In this document: piece by piece, positions 1 through 13,590 of the stretch | Layout: each line of letters opens with the position of its first letter | Numbering within the stretch: position 1 is the stretch's first letter | Source of the DNA: Eudromia elegans | Taxonomy: Eukaryota > Chordata > Aves > Tinamiformes > Tinamidae | Assembly (NCBI GenBank): GCA_003342815.1 | Contig: PTEX01000236.1 | Location: 434,001-498,000 of the forward strand | DNA length: 64,000 nucleotides | Direction: 5' to 3' | The notes under the pieces: model-generated | Told to the model about the DNA's origin: nothing | The model's database searches: none | What the model saw: only the letters and a program-made list of their open reading frames with translations | Position numbers and translations under genes: made by a program

Positions 1-729
1 TAATATAGTAATCAGTCTGGTAAGAGCAGTTTAGAAAATGGAAATATGGAGAAAATAATGTACTAGAGCCTCATTTAAGGGGATGGTTCTTTGGAGCGTT
101 CTCCAGAAAGTGATTTCTTGACAGAGCTTTTGCCCAGCTATGTCAAGAAAAAAATCAGCTTTCACTTCAGTACTAAAGCATAATAGCTATTTCTTGATTT
201 CTGCTTAAGGGAGCCAGTGGCTTTCTGTAGAAACTTGATTGTATTTGGTTATACACTAATTATTGGGCCCTGGCCAATCTCAGCCTAATCTGACAGTCAA
301 TAGACATAATGTGAAGAGTCAACTCGAGCACAGAAGCACCGAAGACAAAATTGAATCTTGCTCTTGTGTCTTAAGAGCAGATTCTTCTGCTGTAGTTTCA
401 GGGACTCTGTCATTACACCGGACACAGGTTGGCGCAAGGGATTTCACATGCTACTGGGAGCAAGCAGCTAATTCCCTCAACGACTGCCATGCCAAGGAAG
501 ACTTTTTTCCCCTGTCAACCTTCTGCCTTAGGCAATTGCCTGTTTTGTCCACCAGGTCAACATGTGAATATCTTGCAACTGCTACTTGATGATCTTTCTC
601 TGGAATATACGACCTTTAATATCTTGCAGGCATGCAGTGAATTATTGAGACAGCTGAAATAAAAATAATAAACCACAAGAACACAAATTCCAAGACAGTT
701 ATTGCTTCACAGAGATGGGGTGCCATTAC
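1..729 (-). other. TENM4: TENM4 intron sequence downstream of exon e (partial)
   Basis: This is the start of the intron after exon e, opening with the donor GTAATGG. I see no further exon, repeat family or microsatellite. Short plus-strand open frames here match no family I know. Confidence 0.8.
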
Positions 730-944
730 CTGTGTATGTGATGGTGGAAGGCCCTTTCTGCCGTAGATGCCCACCAGAGCAGCCTTTCCTAGAGACACAT
801 TGAATTTCAGATGCACTGGGTGGTCAATGAACACCTGAGATCGCCAAAAGATACCAGGAGGGATCTTCTGTGTGGCTCTTCTGCCGACATCAATTTCTCC
901 AGAGTCAATAAAACTGTCGTCTGGAAAGAAACTACTGGGTTTTC
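730..944 (-). CDS. TENM4: TENM4 exon e: extracellular region before the EGF repeats
   Basis: This 215-nt exon follows a TTTTGGCAG acceptor and ends at CAG|GTAATGG on a codon boundary. Two bases complete the Gly codon from exon d, then come 71 codons. The peptide contains [20 protein letters not shown], then [20 protein letters not shown] and ends [11 protein letters not shown]. It carries one N-glycosylation sequon (NVS within KFNVSLGK). In the family this region lies outside the cell between the stalk and the first EGF repeat. The next expected segment, beginning FDFVELLDG in TENM4, is not found below position 730 in this window, so that exon lies outside it. Confidence 0.95.
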
Positions 945-3900
945 CTGCCAAAATACAGGAAGAGAAATCTTGGATTAGCCTTAGATTCTACAAGTAATCC
1001 AATCATACTGATAGCTCTAGCAGTGATCCTGAGAAACAGTCTATTGCTGTTTCTTTTCTTCTATTACTATCCTGAAGTCTTCAGAATACTTTGTGTACCA
1101 AATCCTTAACAATTATGGGAGAAAAACTGACTGGGTTATTCCTGGGGTCAGTAACCCTCCGTTTGGAAACAGTAACATGGGAAAAGCAACCCAGAGAAAA
1201 TTCCCCTTTGTTTAAATTGTAACATCAAAGCTTATGTAATTACCTTCAGAAGATAAAGAATAAATCATGTTGCATTACTTCACAAATTAATCTATGTGCA
1301 GTTATGGAGAAGACATTATTACATTAGCAAAGAGAAGTGAAGTAATTGTGAGGTAGATGTGTCACAAAATGGAATGGTAGTGGGGAGAACAGCAGTATGA
1401 GTGATGCCTAACTGGAGAAAGGAAAATATTTCTCCATTAAATTCATGCTTGACAGCAGTAACACTATTTGAGATTCATTCATCAGTCCAAAAGAGGCTGA
1501 AGAAAATGAGATTGAGAGGAAAAGATGAAGAAAATCAAATTCTGCACTTAAGTAATATCTACTAAGAAACTTGAGTGGTTTTAATTAGATTTCAACACAA
1601 TCTGTAAAGTGTGTTAGGATATTCAATCCTCTTTTAGCAAGCAAGGAAGTGGAAACATCTGTTTCTTAAAGTGATCCCCAAGTTTGAGCGATGGCAAACC
1701 ATGGATGCCATGCAGTCTCATCATGTCACCAGGCAGCGTCCTGGGAAACACTTCTGAGCAAGTTCAGGTTAGACATCCCCACTTTTGGAGTCCTCAAAAT
1801 CAGTGGTTTCTTGGAAAATCTGGGCTCAAACAAAGCCCAGAGAATGAGGGGCTTCCTCATTATATGAGGGGGCTTCCTCAAACAATAAATATGGTGGATT
1901 TATTATTTCTGGAAATTCAAATCAATCTTATTTCATTCTCTGGGCCACTATAGCTCACGACTGTACACTTCATAAATCAAGCAATTCTAATAAAATGAGA
2001 AATGAAATTTCAGGAACATACAGTCTTTTGTACGAAAATCATATTGTAACAATTTTGCTTCCACAGTCTATATGTGGAAAATAAGAAATAAAAAATTTCT
2101 GCTCTCCATCTAATCACAATATAAATTGCCTAGGAGAATCTGATGTAAATCATCAGCTCTCTTTCTAAAACATGTATATAAATCAATTGCATGTTATCTG
2201 CTACCAAAACCCCCCATCTATCCAGAGATACTCCACTGATGGAGAATCTTTCTCTTCCTTTCTTTTTTCTGTTGTATAAAAGAAGTTTTCAGCACAACTT
2301 TTGCTCCAAATAACATTATTCATGACATAAAGTTAACAACTACTCAATTACATTGTTGGGGTGGGACTCGATGGCATGTTTCATTTTTTCACAAGGTAAC
2401 TACCCTGTGGCAGAAGCCTTTTTTGGCATGCCAATATAGTTTAGAGAGTAAAGGGTGGATACCTGTTCATATAACAGAAAATCTGCTTTTATCACACCCT
2501 CCTTTATCCTCATTCATTGCATTCAAGTGAGAACAGAGTAAACATCTGCAGACACTTTTATTCTTTTTTTAGTCAAAATGAAGATTAACAAAGATAATCA
2601 GAAGCAGCTTCAGCAAATGGAGATTCCTACTGAAACTCCTGTGATGAAAATGATAAAGTACAATTGTACAATGAAAATCAGACTAGCCTGATTCCCAGGG
2701 TTTCACTTTATAAACTGGATTGCTAATATTTATTTGGAATACTAAAATTTACTTTTCACGCTATCAGGATTAAAAGAAACAGTTCCTATAGTCTTCATGC
2801 AAAGAGGCTTCTATTAAAGAAGAACTGCCTGTTTTGGTCCATATGGGTATGTTTTTCTGATTACTACTGACATATTTTATAGATCCAAGGAAACTCAGAT
2901 GAAAACCTAAAGCATTTGATATACTCCCTGATTGTTCATTAATAAAGATAGTGAGGGAATCAGGGAAGGTGAGAATTTAAATGCTGGTTGTTGCTATGCA
3001 ATGGATAGCCTGGAAGAAATAAGCACAGCATGTGTTCTGCCTCTGCAGAGAACAATGCTTGCTCAAGCCAGCAAAAACGCTGCTGTGATTGAATCAAGAG
3101 AGATAACGCCACAGAAATAATTGTTTGTACACACTATTACAAAGCTTCTGCCTCTTCCTGGTGGACAGTTTTAAGCCAGAAAAGCTGATATTATCCGAGC
3201 AGTTATAGGACGTTGCTGGTGGCTGAGATTTACCCTGACACATGAGTCCAAAGCAGGACTCTCTTCATCAGGCTGAATTCCAGCCCCTGAAGACAACCTA
3301 AGATTTGCTCATTTTAACCTATAGCAGAATCAGACCCTAAGGACAGGATATTTCATAAAGAAAGTACAATAAGAAAGTACTTTCAGCTTCTAATCGAAAA
3401 TTAGTTTTTAATCAGAATATTTGACTACTCAAAATTAACTTCAGGTCTGAATTCTTAATTAGCCCCTCAATTACTTGGCTCTTTCTACACATTGCCTTGA
3501 ACTTCTTAGTTGCCTTAGCAACTATTCCTAATTTATTTGGTTATCAAAATGAACTATTTCATGTCAGCCACTGCCGAATCTGCTGCTAGGTTTGATAGCA
3601 AGGTACCCTGACTCACCCAGTCACTTAAGACCACACCTATTTCTCTGACTTCAATAATAGTTAATTACATGCTTAAATGTAAGCACGTGATTAAGTGCTT
3701 TGCTGAACAGGAGTGGGCTTAAACACATGCTGGAGCTTAGCTGGAGCACAGTGATATTTGAAAAGGAAAGACTTCCTGACAATCAGCAAGGCACTGATGA
3801 TAATACATTCAGAACAGCTCTAAGGATGTTCTAGCCTTTTCAGACTGTTTCATTGGGATCAGAATACTCTTAAATATCCATTTGAATCAGAAATTTCAAA

Positions 3901-5545
3901 GACATACATTCTGATCTAGAACAGCAATCATGCAACATTGCTAGTCCAGAATTAGCTGCATGGACACTTGATGGAGGAAAAAAGCTGCATTTTCATGCTG
4001 AGTGGAATCATCCCTGTAGAAAAGATCTTGTCCTAATGTAATTTTTTAGTACGGACAAGATATTCTCCTCAATGTCCAAAAGATTCCCTAAGATCGGCAT
4101 GAAGGGTTATCTTGAGAGGTCTTTCAAGGACCTACCAATAGTATTTCCCAGATTTCTCCCTTAATAAAGCTTTTTGTCAGCAATCAAAACTTCTTCTGAT
4201 TTCATTATGAGCATGGTTGGTGGAGAAAAACAAGTGGGGGTCTTTGATTTGGACTACAGTTTGAGATACATCATTTATATTTTCATTTTGACTTTTCAGA
4301 AGGTAATAGATCAAAAGTAGATATTTCAGAAATGAAACATATGGCAACGTAGAGAAGAAGAGAGGATGAAGTGTTTCTGAATGCAGCAGCAGGGATTTCT
4401 GTGGCTTGCTGTACTGCCTAGTATGGTTTGCTGAAAATAACCCACTTAGCTCCGCTTTCATTGTAGCAGCTTGATTTGCCAGCCATCAGTTGTTAGGAAA
4501 TACATCCTTTTAAGAAACACAAAGTTATGACCTTTATTTAAGCTAATAAGAACAGATATGTTCTTAAAGCAAAAATACTGTAATATAAATGAGATATACA
4601 AACAGATTCTCAGTTAAAGTCCAGGGGCCTCTGCGGAAACTTTTGAATTCATTAAGTTGCTAGAAGTGACTTCTGAGTTCAGAAGGGAGTATGAGCTGCA
4701 TACTCCTTATCTTCTACCCGCCTTTCTCAAAATAACTATTAAAAATAGTTTAAAAGAAATCCCCAAATCTGTTAATCTCATACAAATAAGCACCAAATAA
4801 CTTTCTGAATCTTTGGATTCCTCATTTTTTCAACTCTGTCTTGGGATTTATGAAACAACTCTACTTTGCAGAGCTTCTGGGTACTTTTAGCAGTGCTTGC
4901 CTCTGTAAAAGTACAGTAAGATATAAAGTTGCTGGATAATGCACTGCTGCATTGACAAACCACCAATTGCTCCTAATTTCAGCTGAAATTGCAAGCTGGC
5001 AGCATCACAACACTTTGTGGAAAGCAGGACTTTTATATGACTACCTTTGTAAAGAGATGTCCATCTTCAGAGTGCCAAAACACACAGTGAAATAGTTCTT
5101 GGCAAATATTTTGGTGCTTGGTGGCAGTCAAGAAGAAGTATTTTTATGACAAAGTGTGATCCCACGCTCAAGGGATCACTTAATTTTCCAGACACAAATG
5201 TTATTGTTTGCTCGTTTCCCAGGAAAACTGCCACAGAAGGCAGGCTTTTCATGGAGGAATGCCGTCCCCAGTGAGATGGGATACAGACATTTCCACCTGG
5301 ACAGTAGCTAAACGTGTGATGACAAATGGACACTCATCACATTAGTGGACGTAAGAAGGGTATGAAACTTAGAAACATATGGAAACAAGACCGACGGAAC
5401 AAGACCAACGGCTGCTACTTCTAGACGTGAAAGGCTGGAAAAGCACCCGATGATGGCAGCGTTAAGGGTGATGGAGCATGAGACTGGATGGCTGGAGTTC
5501 AGAGGCAGACAGAGGACTCACAACATGGACACACACCAACCATAC
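945..5545 (-). other. TENM4: TENM4 intron between exons d and e (about 4.6 kb)
   Basis: Mostly AT-rich unique-looking sequence. The only structure I noticed is a short imperfect direct duplication at 1844-1880. No CR1 copy, SINE or long simple repeat is visible. Confidence 0.85.
1844..1880. repeat. Imperfect direct duplication of a 16-17 base unit
   Basis: The unit ATGAGGGGCTTCCTCA at 1844-1859 recurs at 1864-1880 with one extra G, separated by four bases. It looks like a local slippage or small duplication event. Confidence 0.7.
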
Positions 5546-5716
5546 CTTCACTGGTTCCTTTGCCTTTCCTGTCAGGTAACTCTAACCCTGTGCCCCCCGA
5601 AGGATATAAGGAGACGTCCGTTGGCACTGGCCAACTGCTGGCTGTGTCTTCCGTGATCTCATACATCTGCCCCTCCATCGGCTGCAGGTGCCAGTTTAGG
5701 CCAAACAGGTGCATGG
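5546..5716 (-). CDS. TENM4: TENM4 exon d: end of the membrane helix and extracellular stalk
   Basis: This 171-nt exon follows the CTCACCACAG acceptor and ends at GAAG|GTATGG. Its first two bases complete the Ala codon begun in exon c. The peptide starts [20 protein letters not shown], which closes the membrane helix and enters the extracellular stalk, and ends with a basic [11 protein letters not shown] segment. The last base begins the Gly codon completed by exon e. The sequence after the helix is what separates TENM4 from the other three teneurins. The basic PDRKGKG patch does not fit the strict furin consensus R-X-K/R-R, so I do not call a cleavage site here. It lies about 20 kb downstream of exon c and about 4.6 kb upstream of exon e. 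Confidence 0.95.
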
Positions 5717-7984
5717 CTGTGGTGAGCAATGAGAAAAGTCATCTTTTCTGTTTGGGAGACTTTGGGAGAACGACAGGGCACTTTACAAACCCTCTCTTCA
5801 CTTTCTTATTATTAAAGATCGTTTTGGGACAAAAATGAAATTTATGTTACTAGACATCCCTTGTTCTTTCTACCATCACACTAGTTCCCTCGGTCTTTCC
5901 ACCCACTTAAATTAGTATTGGATCACTTGTACCAATCCACTCGGCTTATTCCAGTAGAACTATTTCTGATTTACGGCCGATGTGGGAGAATAATCAGGCG
6001 CCGTATTTCACAAAACTCCCAACACCAAAGTGACAATGCATTGAACATGCCAATACAAGGGATGTTATCTATCCAAAGAGCAATAAATCCTGGGAAAACA
6101 CACTTTGTTTTGCTTTGCTGCATTCAAAGGCTATTATACAGGTTCTTATTTATTTTTTTACCCACCAACTATACACACAAGCTCTTGACATTTTTTCTTT
6201 CTTGATTAAGAGCAAATAAAAACTAAGGGAATTCAAGATCAATCCAGTACACTTCACTGTGTGCTCAGCACCAACAACGTGAGTGCCTGTGACCGAGCAC
6301 CGCTTCAGACATTTCAGCTCTCCTATCGAGAACAGAGATGCAACCTCAACATTTCACAATAAGCAGCATCATTTAGATTTGTGTGGTGTTCTCAGCAGGT
6401 TTCTGGGCCAGGCAAACTCATCTACTACACACGTGAGCCTATTTCAAGGCACTGCATAAAGACAAGTGAAGTTAAATAACATGGCAGAGGACAAAAAAGC
6501 AAACACATGTATGAAGAATATGGAGAACTTTAGGCTTATACTATTTTAACACCTGTCCCTTGAAAATGTAAAGCAAAATGATGTGGCATCCCTATATCAA
6601 TTCTTCCTTCCCCAACACAAACATTTCATATTTAATCAGCATCCCATTTACCTTCAGGCTCTCTACAGCTAAATGATCTGGTATTTGCTACACTTGGAGT
6701 GACACTTCTTTTTTTGAAGGAGTGCTGTGATATTTTACATTGTAATTTCTCCAAGAAACTGTACCATGGCACTAGCATCACAGTCATTTAACATTAAAAA
6801 ATAAATACATAAAAAGGAAAGGAACAGAGCATTTATACTGCCTATAGCTCTCATTTTATTCACAAAAATATATCTGAGCTTGGCTAACTCTGTCAAGGAC
6901 TAATCTTCTCAAAAGCATTGAAAAGTTATTTGAATACCGGCATATTTAGAGATATTTAGCAAAATTGTCACACATTTTTTTCCACTTCAGTCTCGATTAG
7001 GTCATCTATCACTTACCAACACAAATAAGTTTGTCTTTATGCTACTAGAAGACAGAACATCACAAAATGCATTGAGAGCAAAACTCTTGTTTTACCATGT
7101 AAATAGGGTATTTTTTTTTTTAACCAAGCCTTAGCCATCAAGAAAGAAAATACTCTCCTAAAGCCTCAAAGAGCAAGGAAGATATCATAGGAATAAGATC
7201 CCTTTCAAAACTAGAACATTTTGCTATGGGTACCTACACCAAAACGGAGTAATGCCAACTCAACTGATGATTCAAACAACTTACTGGCCAGTATATTGAT
7301 CTGAAGGCAGAAATTTAATTTACTTGGCAGAAATACTGTGTAAGGGAAGACACGAAACCGGGAGAGGGGGAAGGAATTTGAATCAAGTATTTGGCATTGC
7401 CCCTTCTGTATTTGCATTTATACAACCCTCATTATCAGAGTGTCTGGACACTTTACCACTACTAACCTCAGAGGTAGGAATCTCTAATTCCCCACTTTGA
7501 AGAAAGGATAAAGGGTCCTGGAGCAGATGAAAAGGTCTGACTCAGTTCACTTGATATGGCATTAAAATGAGGTTATGTGTCGCTGTGTGTTATTCACTTT
7601 AGTTTACTACGTGCTCAGGGGTTCACAGGGTCTAACAGGCATTTCGGGCGTTCTTCCTCCAGCTGCTTTTGTGCTAAGCCCAGTTCTAGACGTGGCCTGA
7701 GAATGCCATTCAGCCTGGACCTCTCTGTAGGCCAAAGTGTCACACAGGTGCCTTCCTGCCTGCCTCTAAGCTCTTATGGAGCTTAGGGGCTTCGGAATAC
7801 GTGTGAATTCCCGCATTTCATCATATGCAGATGTCTGTAGTCCCAGGCAGGATGAACAATGTATTTTTCACTCCTCCAGGCTCAGGCAATCCTAGACAGC
7901 AGGCAATCCTGAAATCTCTGCTGGCTCTAGGAGCTTAAATCCAGCCACATCTACCAGATGTCTTTATATCACAGCGACTTTCAT

Positions 7985-8070
7985 GAGCTTATGTGGGACA
8001 TCGATGGCACAGCCAGGCACTGAACACAATGGCTTTTCCATTACACCATTCAAATTGCTGCACTACGGAC
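7985..8070 (-). repeat. Possible MIR-like CORE-SINE relic (tRNA-like head only)
   Basis: Read on the minus strand, the segment contains GGTGTAATGG, then about 20 bases on GTGTTCAGTGCCTGGCTGTG and then a CC-ATGGAT-like stretch. This resembles the tRNA-derived head of MIR-type SINEs (tagtggttaaagcactgg ... gttcaattcctggctctgcc). The downstream core is not clear. Judged by eye from memory of the consensus. Confidence 0.4.
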
Positions 8071-8999
8071 ACCATCGCCTAAGTGCCTTACAAATTCCTA
8101 AGTATTTATTCAAAGGTCATCATTTCCCCTCTTCTGATTCATGAAAATGTATGGCTTGTAGGTCACTACTGCAAAAATATGAAGGCGGAGAAGTCAGCAT
8201 TGTTTTGGGTGTAGTGGAGGGGGATGAACACCTTTTGTGGGCGTGCAAAATACATTTGAAAGTTCCGTAGAGAGCATTTCTTATGAGGAAAAAATCTGGC
8301 TTCAGTCTAAGGGCAAGGACAGGAAGTTCTGTGGCTCTTCTGCACATCAGTCTGCACCTTCAGCGAGCCATGTTGCATTTTCCCTGAATGCAAGATCCAC
8401 ATTTACTTTACTGATACCACTAACGTACCCATTCGTTCCTAAATGTTTGCAAAGTGTCTTGCAGGGTCCCAATCTAGAAAATGTGATAGAATTATCTACA
8501 CTAGATACTGGCTGCGTTATCATACACAGATAAAATTATCCATGTTATCACACAGGCCTGCATTAACATGCCAGCTCCTATCTTTGGTTAATAGATTTTG
8601 GCTAAAGCAGAAAGCTTCTTGTGTACACTGTTTCTTACGCACACATTGATGATCCTTAGGAATGAGATGTATGTCCACCATGCATGCAAACCCAATTGCA
8701 AAAATCTGGGAAACAGGGAACTATCTGAAAAGCATTTTGAATACGAATTTGCTTAAAAAGAATCAAGAGAACAAAGTGTAAAATATTGAGACTAATGCTC
8801 TATGGAAGGTTTCTGATTTAATGTTTCCAAGTATAAAATAACAACCTATAAATATTCACATATATAAGGCAAACAGATATCACACAATCTCTGCTGCATG
8901 TGGGCAGCAACCTGAAAGCCTTCCCAAAAAGAGAACAACCAAATATTATTATTTGCTTTGCAAACACACCCTGGTACCAGTTCTGTTACTAGAAAATCC

Positions 9000-9563
9000 A
9001 TGAGTCAGCAAGAAGGCCCATGGGCTCCTGGCTGCATCAGGAGGAGCACTGCCAGCAGGGTGAGGGAGCAGATCGAGGCAGGTTGAGGGTGCAGCTCTGG
9101 GCTCCCCAGGACAAGAGGGATGTGGAGCTTCTAGAGAGGGTCCAGCGTAGAGCAATGAAGTTGTGTAAGGGACTGGGGCAACTACCGTGTGAGGAAAGAC
9201 TAAGTGAGCTGGGCCTGATTAGCCTGGAGAAGAGAAGCCTGAGAGGGGATCTGATCAATCTGTACAAATACCTGCGGGGAGGATGTAGGGAGGAGGGAGC
9301 CAAACTCTTCTCAGTGGTGGTCACTGACAGGACAAGGGGTAATGGGTACAAGTTGAAACCCAGGCTGCTCCATGTGCACTTTTTTGCTGTGAGGGTGACA
9401 GAGCCCTTGGACAGGCTGCCCAGAGAGGTCTGGAAGATCTCTGGGGATCTTCCAAACCCACCTGGATGCAACCGGATGCCACATGCTCTGGGTGTCCCTG
9501 CTGAAGCAGGGAGTTGGACTAGACCATCTCTAGAGATCCCTCAACCATTCTGTGATTGTGTGA
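9000..9563 (+). mobile_element. CR1 LINE, 5'-truncated copy, plus strand
   Basis: The sequence follows the CR1 3' third: [39 protein letters not shown] and [16 protein letters not shown] are carboxy-terminal CR1 ORF2 residues. It ends in the CR1 tail ATTCTGTGATTGTGTGA. The first part (about 9000-9065) matches a more upstream CR1 section (AAGGCCCATGGGCTCCTGG, then GCATCAGGAGGAG) with a short internal deletion before GCTCTGGGCTCCCCAGGAC. The frame stays open across most of the copy, so it is not very old. It is inserted antisense to TENM4 in the intron between exons c and d. No function in the host is implied. Confidence 0.93.
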
Positions 9564-9784
9564 AATCACCTGTGTGTTTATCATGACTATCTTTGAAATA
9601 CCTGGCATGCCTGATTTGCCAGAGTCAGTCTTCTGCTTCTTCCGCCTATACTGAGTAGATTTTTGGGTCTCTAATGCTCATAGTGGATATGTAAAACTTG
9701 ATGCACACAGTTGTTTTTGCAGAGGTCTTAAGAGAGATGCTACTGAAATTTGTTCTGTGCTAAACTGATGCAAAGTTCTTCCAG

Positions 9785-9832
9785 GTGAAAAAAAAAAAAG
9801 AAAAAAAGAAGAAGAAGGAAAAAAAAAAGATG
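9785..9832. repeat. A-rich/GA-rich simple tract
   Basis: A run of A with scattered G (AAAAAAAAAAAAG, AAAAAAAG, AAGAAGAAGG). It lies about 220 bp past the CR1 tail and is separate from it. Confidence 0.8.
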
Positions 9833-12800
9833 AAGTTTATCAGGGAAAGCCTGGATAATATGGAGGAGAGATACAGCGATATGCTTGGAAGTCTTAAAAT
9901 GTTTCTAAAATCAAAGAGCAGATGCAAAAGTAGTTTGAGGCTCCCGGTGTTCCCAGGCTCCACAACTGGGCTACATTTCCTCTTCTTCTTTATTCTTTCT
10001 TTTCCCCCAGCTTAGCTAGAAATGTGTTGTGGCTCTAGAACGGAAAGTGCCTTCCTAAGAGTCCCCATGTCCTTCTCCATTCTCCATCCACTTCCCAAAC
10101 CTAAAGTGTTTCATTTTGTGCAATACCATTAGCTGCCACTGCCTAGGAAGCCTTAGGACATGTTCTTTGCAAATGTGTTGGTTACATTTCCCCTAGTTGT
10201 TAAAAATCCTCTGTCTTGGGGCTCTTTGGATGATTTCAGCATCAGTGACTAAGACTATGTGGTAAAGGGAGACAATTAATGCTTTATTTTAGCGTTCTAA
10301 AGTAAAATCTTGGACTGGTATGGTCTTTCAGCGGAAGCTAAGTGACAGCAAAGATGCCCTGAAACTTCCTGAATGGGTAAGAGAATTTTCCATGGCAGAA
10401 TAAACCACCTTATCCTTGGTCCTAAAGTGTCACCGGCTGTTTTCTGGGTGACAAAAAGAGCGGAGGAAATCAAACTTTCAGGTCCTTTCAGGGTTTGACC
10501 ACTCTGCTGAGTTCAGCATTTCAGCCCCTGGAGTGTGATGTGGCTATTCATTCGCCTGGCAGTAGATTCCCATTCATTTTAGCACCAGTTGAGCTATTCT
10601 GCAATTCAAACAAATCAAAGTTCATACTGGCAGAACCAAGTGCTCAAGACTATGATTATTTAGGTTTTATAACACTGTTTCTTATTGCAATGCATTATTC
10701 TTACTCTACAGCTGTTTGTGGAGGCCACAAGCAACATTAAAAGCCAAGAAAAAAGAGGGATATGCTTTTAAAGTTTGCTTTCAAGAGGCCCAGGCTTTTG
10801 AATATCTTTATATTATTACCAGTGGTTTATGACCCAGCAAAACAGAGCAGTCAAAACATCTTGCTCAGCAGGATGAGACAACAAAGAAATTGGAACAAAA
10901 TTTAAATGAAAAAGGAGAAACAAAGATAATAATTCACATGGTCAACAAAATGGGCATCTCTTGGGACAGGTTGATGGAGCGAAGGAGTTAGCTGAGAGAG
11001 GCAGATGATTGTGATAGATCACAGGGAGAAGAATAGCCAAGACATGCTTACTGAGGCATATGAGACCCCCAGAAAGCAGGCAAGTCAGCAGAAAAACCTG
11101 AAAACACACTGCTGCCCCGTGATGAGCTTGTGGCTTTGCCCAGCACAGCTGGGTAAGTGTAATAAATAACCAGAGCAATCAGTTATGATGTTTGAAACTA
11201 AAGCCTAATTTAAAGCCTATGGCTGATGCTTCTAGCTGCTTCTTCAGGGCTTGTTAATGCATTTTCATAGTGACTCACTGGCTCTGGCTGGTGCCTCCTT
11301 TCCTGCCCTCCCTGAGCTGATGGTGCTACTGCTGCCTGGTGATTCCTCCTCCAACATAAGCTCCTACAGAAGCTCAAGCGTGAATAGAATAATAACAGTT
11401 TAAAGATGCTCTGAACGCTGAAAAGAAGGAACTGAAGTTTGACAAAAACAGTGAGCTCATCATCATCAACACAAACACGCTGCACAGCCTGGATTTACTG
11501 TGAGCTCGGACAGTGAGCAACATCCAGGCAGCACAGAAGGATTTTTGGGTTCCTTATTCGGAAAAAAAAACTAGTCAGCATCTTAGCACTGAAAATTCTG
11601 CATGGTTTTAATCTATATTTTACATAGAGAACAGGTGGAAAGGGGGCTGAAGGAATAGTGAAAACGAGCAAGAAATAGGTGCAACACTGGAACAATAAAG
11701 AATGAGAGAAACAGAGAAAAAGGAAAATTAGTAAAGTTAGGGGGAAAAAAAGGGAAAGAAGACACTTGGCACACAAAAACAGCCAGAGTTCAGTCAGTGG
11801 CTGAAGAAACCCTTTAAACAGCCTTCGCAACCCTTTTTTTCTTCCTTCTTTCACCTCTTTGTTTTGTTTCTTTGCGCTCCCTGCTTTTTTTTTGTGGAGC
11901 TAAGAACAACAATATCTCACGCTCACACATTCCTCTTTAACCTTCAGATTGGCTAATCTGCCTTATAACCACATTCTCTAAAATAAGACCTGAGGGTTTC
12001 TGTTTGTCTGTTTGTTTTTTTCCTGCTAATTAAGAGAATCTGAATTCCACCGGTGAGTTAAACAGGTCTAATTTTGACTCAGGTGAATGTGTTGCTTTCA
12101 CTCCTGTCTCTGGAATAAACTTGACTGCAATTATCTGGATAACTGTCTCTCTCTACACTGAAATTATATGATTTCTGGAGAAGTGGGGGAATTGACTGTA
12201 GCAGAATTAATCATACTTTTGTGACATTTGGCGTTATGAAAAGGAGCCTTTCAGCATGAAATAATCACTGGTTTGTCAATCTTCAGTAAATCAAGGGAAA
12301 AGCACTCCAAACTAAGGAGAATGAAAACAAACATTAAACAGAGATAACGCTGTGTTTTGCTCTTACACGGTTGTTCCATCTCAGTGATGGGCAACACTTC
12401 CATGCTCCAGAGTGGCAGGACATGCCAATGTTGAGGATCCAAGGGGCTCCTAAGGGTGTCCATAGATGGTGACAGCAGCAAGCATGGAGATGACAGACTG
12501 GACCTGCTCTCCTTGCTTAGAGGAAGGCCAAGGGCTGGTCAAGAGAGGTCCACGCTGGCATTCACTTATGGGCATGGGACACTCTGACATCGAGTACTAC
12601 AACAACTGAATTGCTTAGAATATAAGTGGTTCCTAGCTCTGGTACTGGGGTCCAGTATCCAGATTTAAGGGCTCAATGGTCCTTATCTGGGGGCACATTA
12701 GGTGCCCTATCAGGAACTCACAGCATGTACCTGAATCAATGAGCCAGCCACCTTGATGTAAGGAAAGAGGGACCCTGTGAGACCAGCTCTCGCATGGACT

Positions 12801-13530
12801 TTGTCAATTCCCTTCTGATTGAAACTCTGCACTGCTGCGCACAAAGAGTCTAGTATCTGAAATTATTTCCTGTGCTTAAATACTTCTCCTCCATGGCTTG
12901 AACCTCAAGGCCTTGAAAACCTGAGCTCAGAAATCATCCTGCCTGTATCTGTCCAAAAGACCATAGGTTTGCACATCGGGACAGCATTCCAGCCGCGTGG
13001 GAACAGGGCATCAGGCTCCAGCCCTCTCTGTGACACAGCTGAATCTGAACTGCTCTACAGACAGAAATGCAAAATTAACAGATCTCCAAAGAAGGCAGCC
13101 CAAAAGGCAGCTTCGTTACAGGATATTTAAGTGGAGACTCACAGCTTGTGACTGCGAAGTCCCTCTGCTCTGCTTCCTGGCCTGTTGAATTTTCATCTGT
13201 CACGAGACAATCATTTGGAAAAACATAAAAGACACAAGGGGGGACATTCACGGGAATGCTCATTATTGCAAATTCCCCATCTTGCCTTCTTCCTGACTCA
13301 CTGCACAGCGACTCAGAGAGAGAAACAGGATTTACAGGCCTTCCTCATAGGCTGCAGAGAAAAATACTCAAGCCCCTTCATGCTGAGAACTGTAAAATCC
13401 CTATCTCGCTCTCCCCAGGCACTGCAGTGCTCTAGAAGAGGAGGTATGGCCTGAGAAGACACTGCAAAACAAATCAAGCAAATCAATGATTCACAGATAA
13501 GTAGATAGATGGGGAGATAGAGAGATACAG

Positions 13531-13545
13531 CTAGATGGATGGATG

Positions 13546-13579
<34 letters not shown>

Positions 13580-13590
13580 TTTTTTTTTTC
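13531..13590. repeat. Compound tetranucleotide microsatellite (GATG, GATA, GACA) followed by a T tract
   Basis: GGAT units change into GATA units and then into GACA units, then ten T. Imperfect GATA-like units begin already near 13500. The opposite strand reads as an open frame rich in YLSI and CLSV, which is an artefact of the repeat. Confidence 0.9.

Noticed and set aside
5546-5575. Furin cleavage site at the basic PDRKGKG segment of exon d
   Set aside because: The residues do not meet the R-X-K/R-R consensus.
9037-9471. Minus-strand open frame inside the CR1 copy
   Set aside because: It is the antisense of the CR1 ORF2 fragment.
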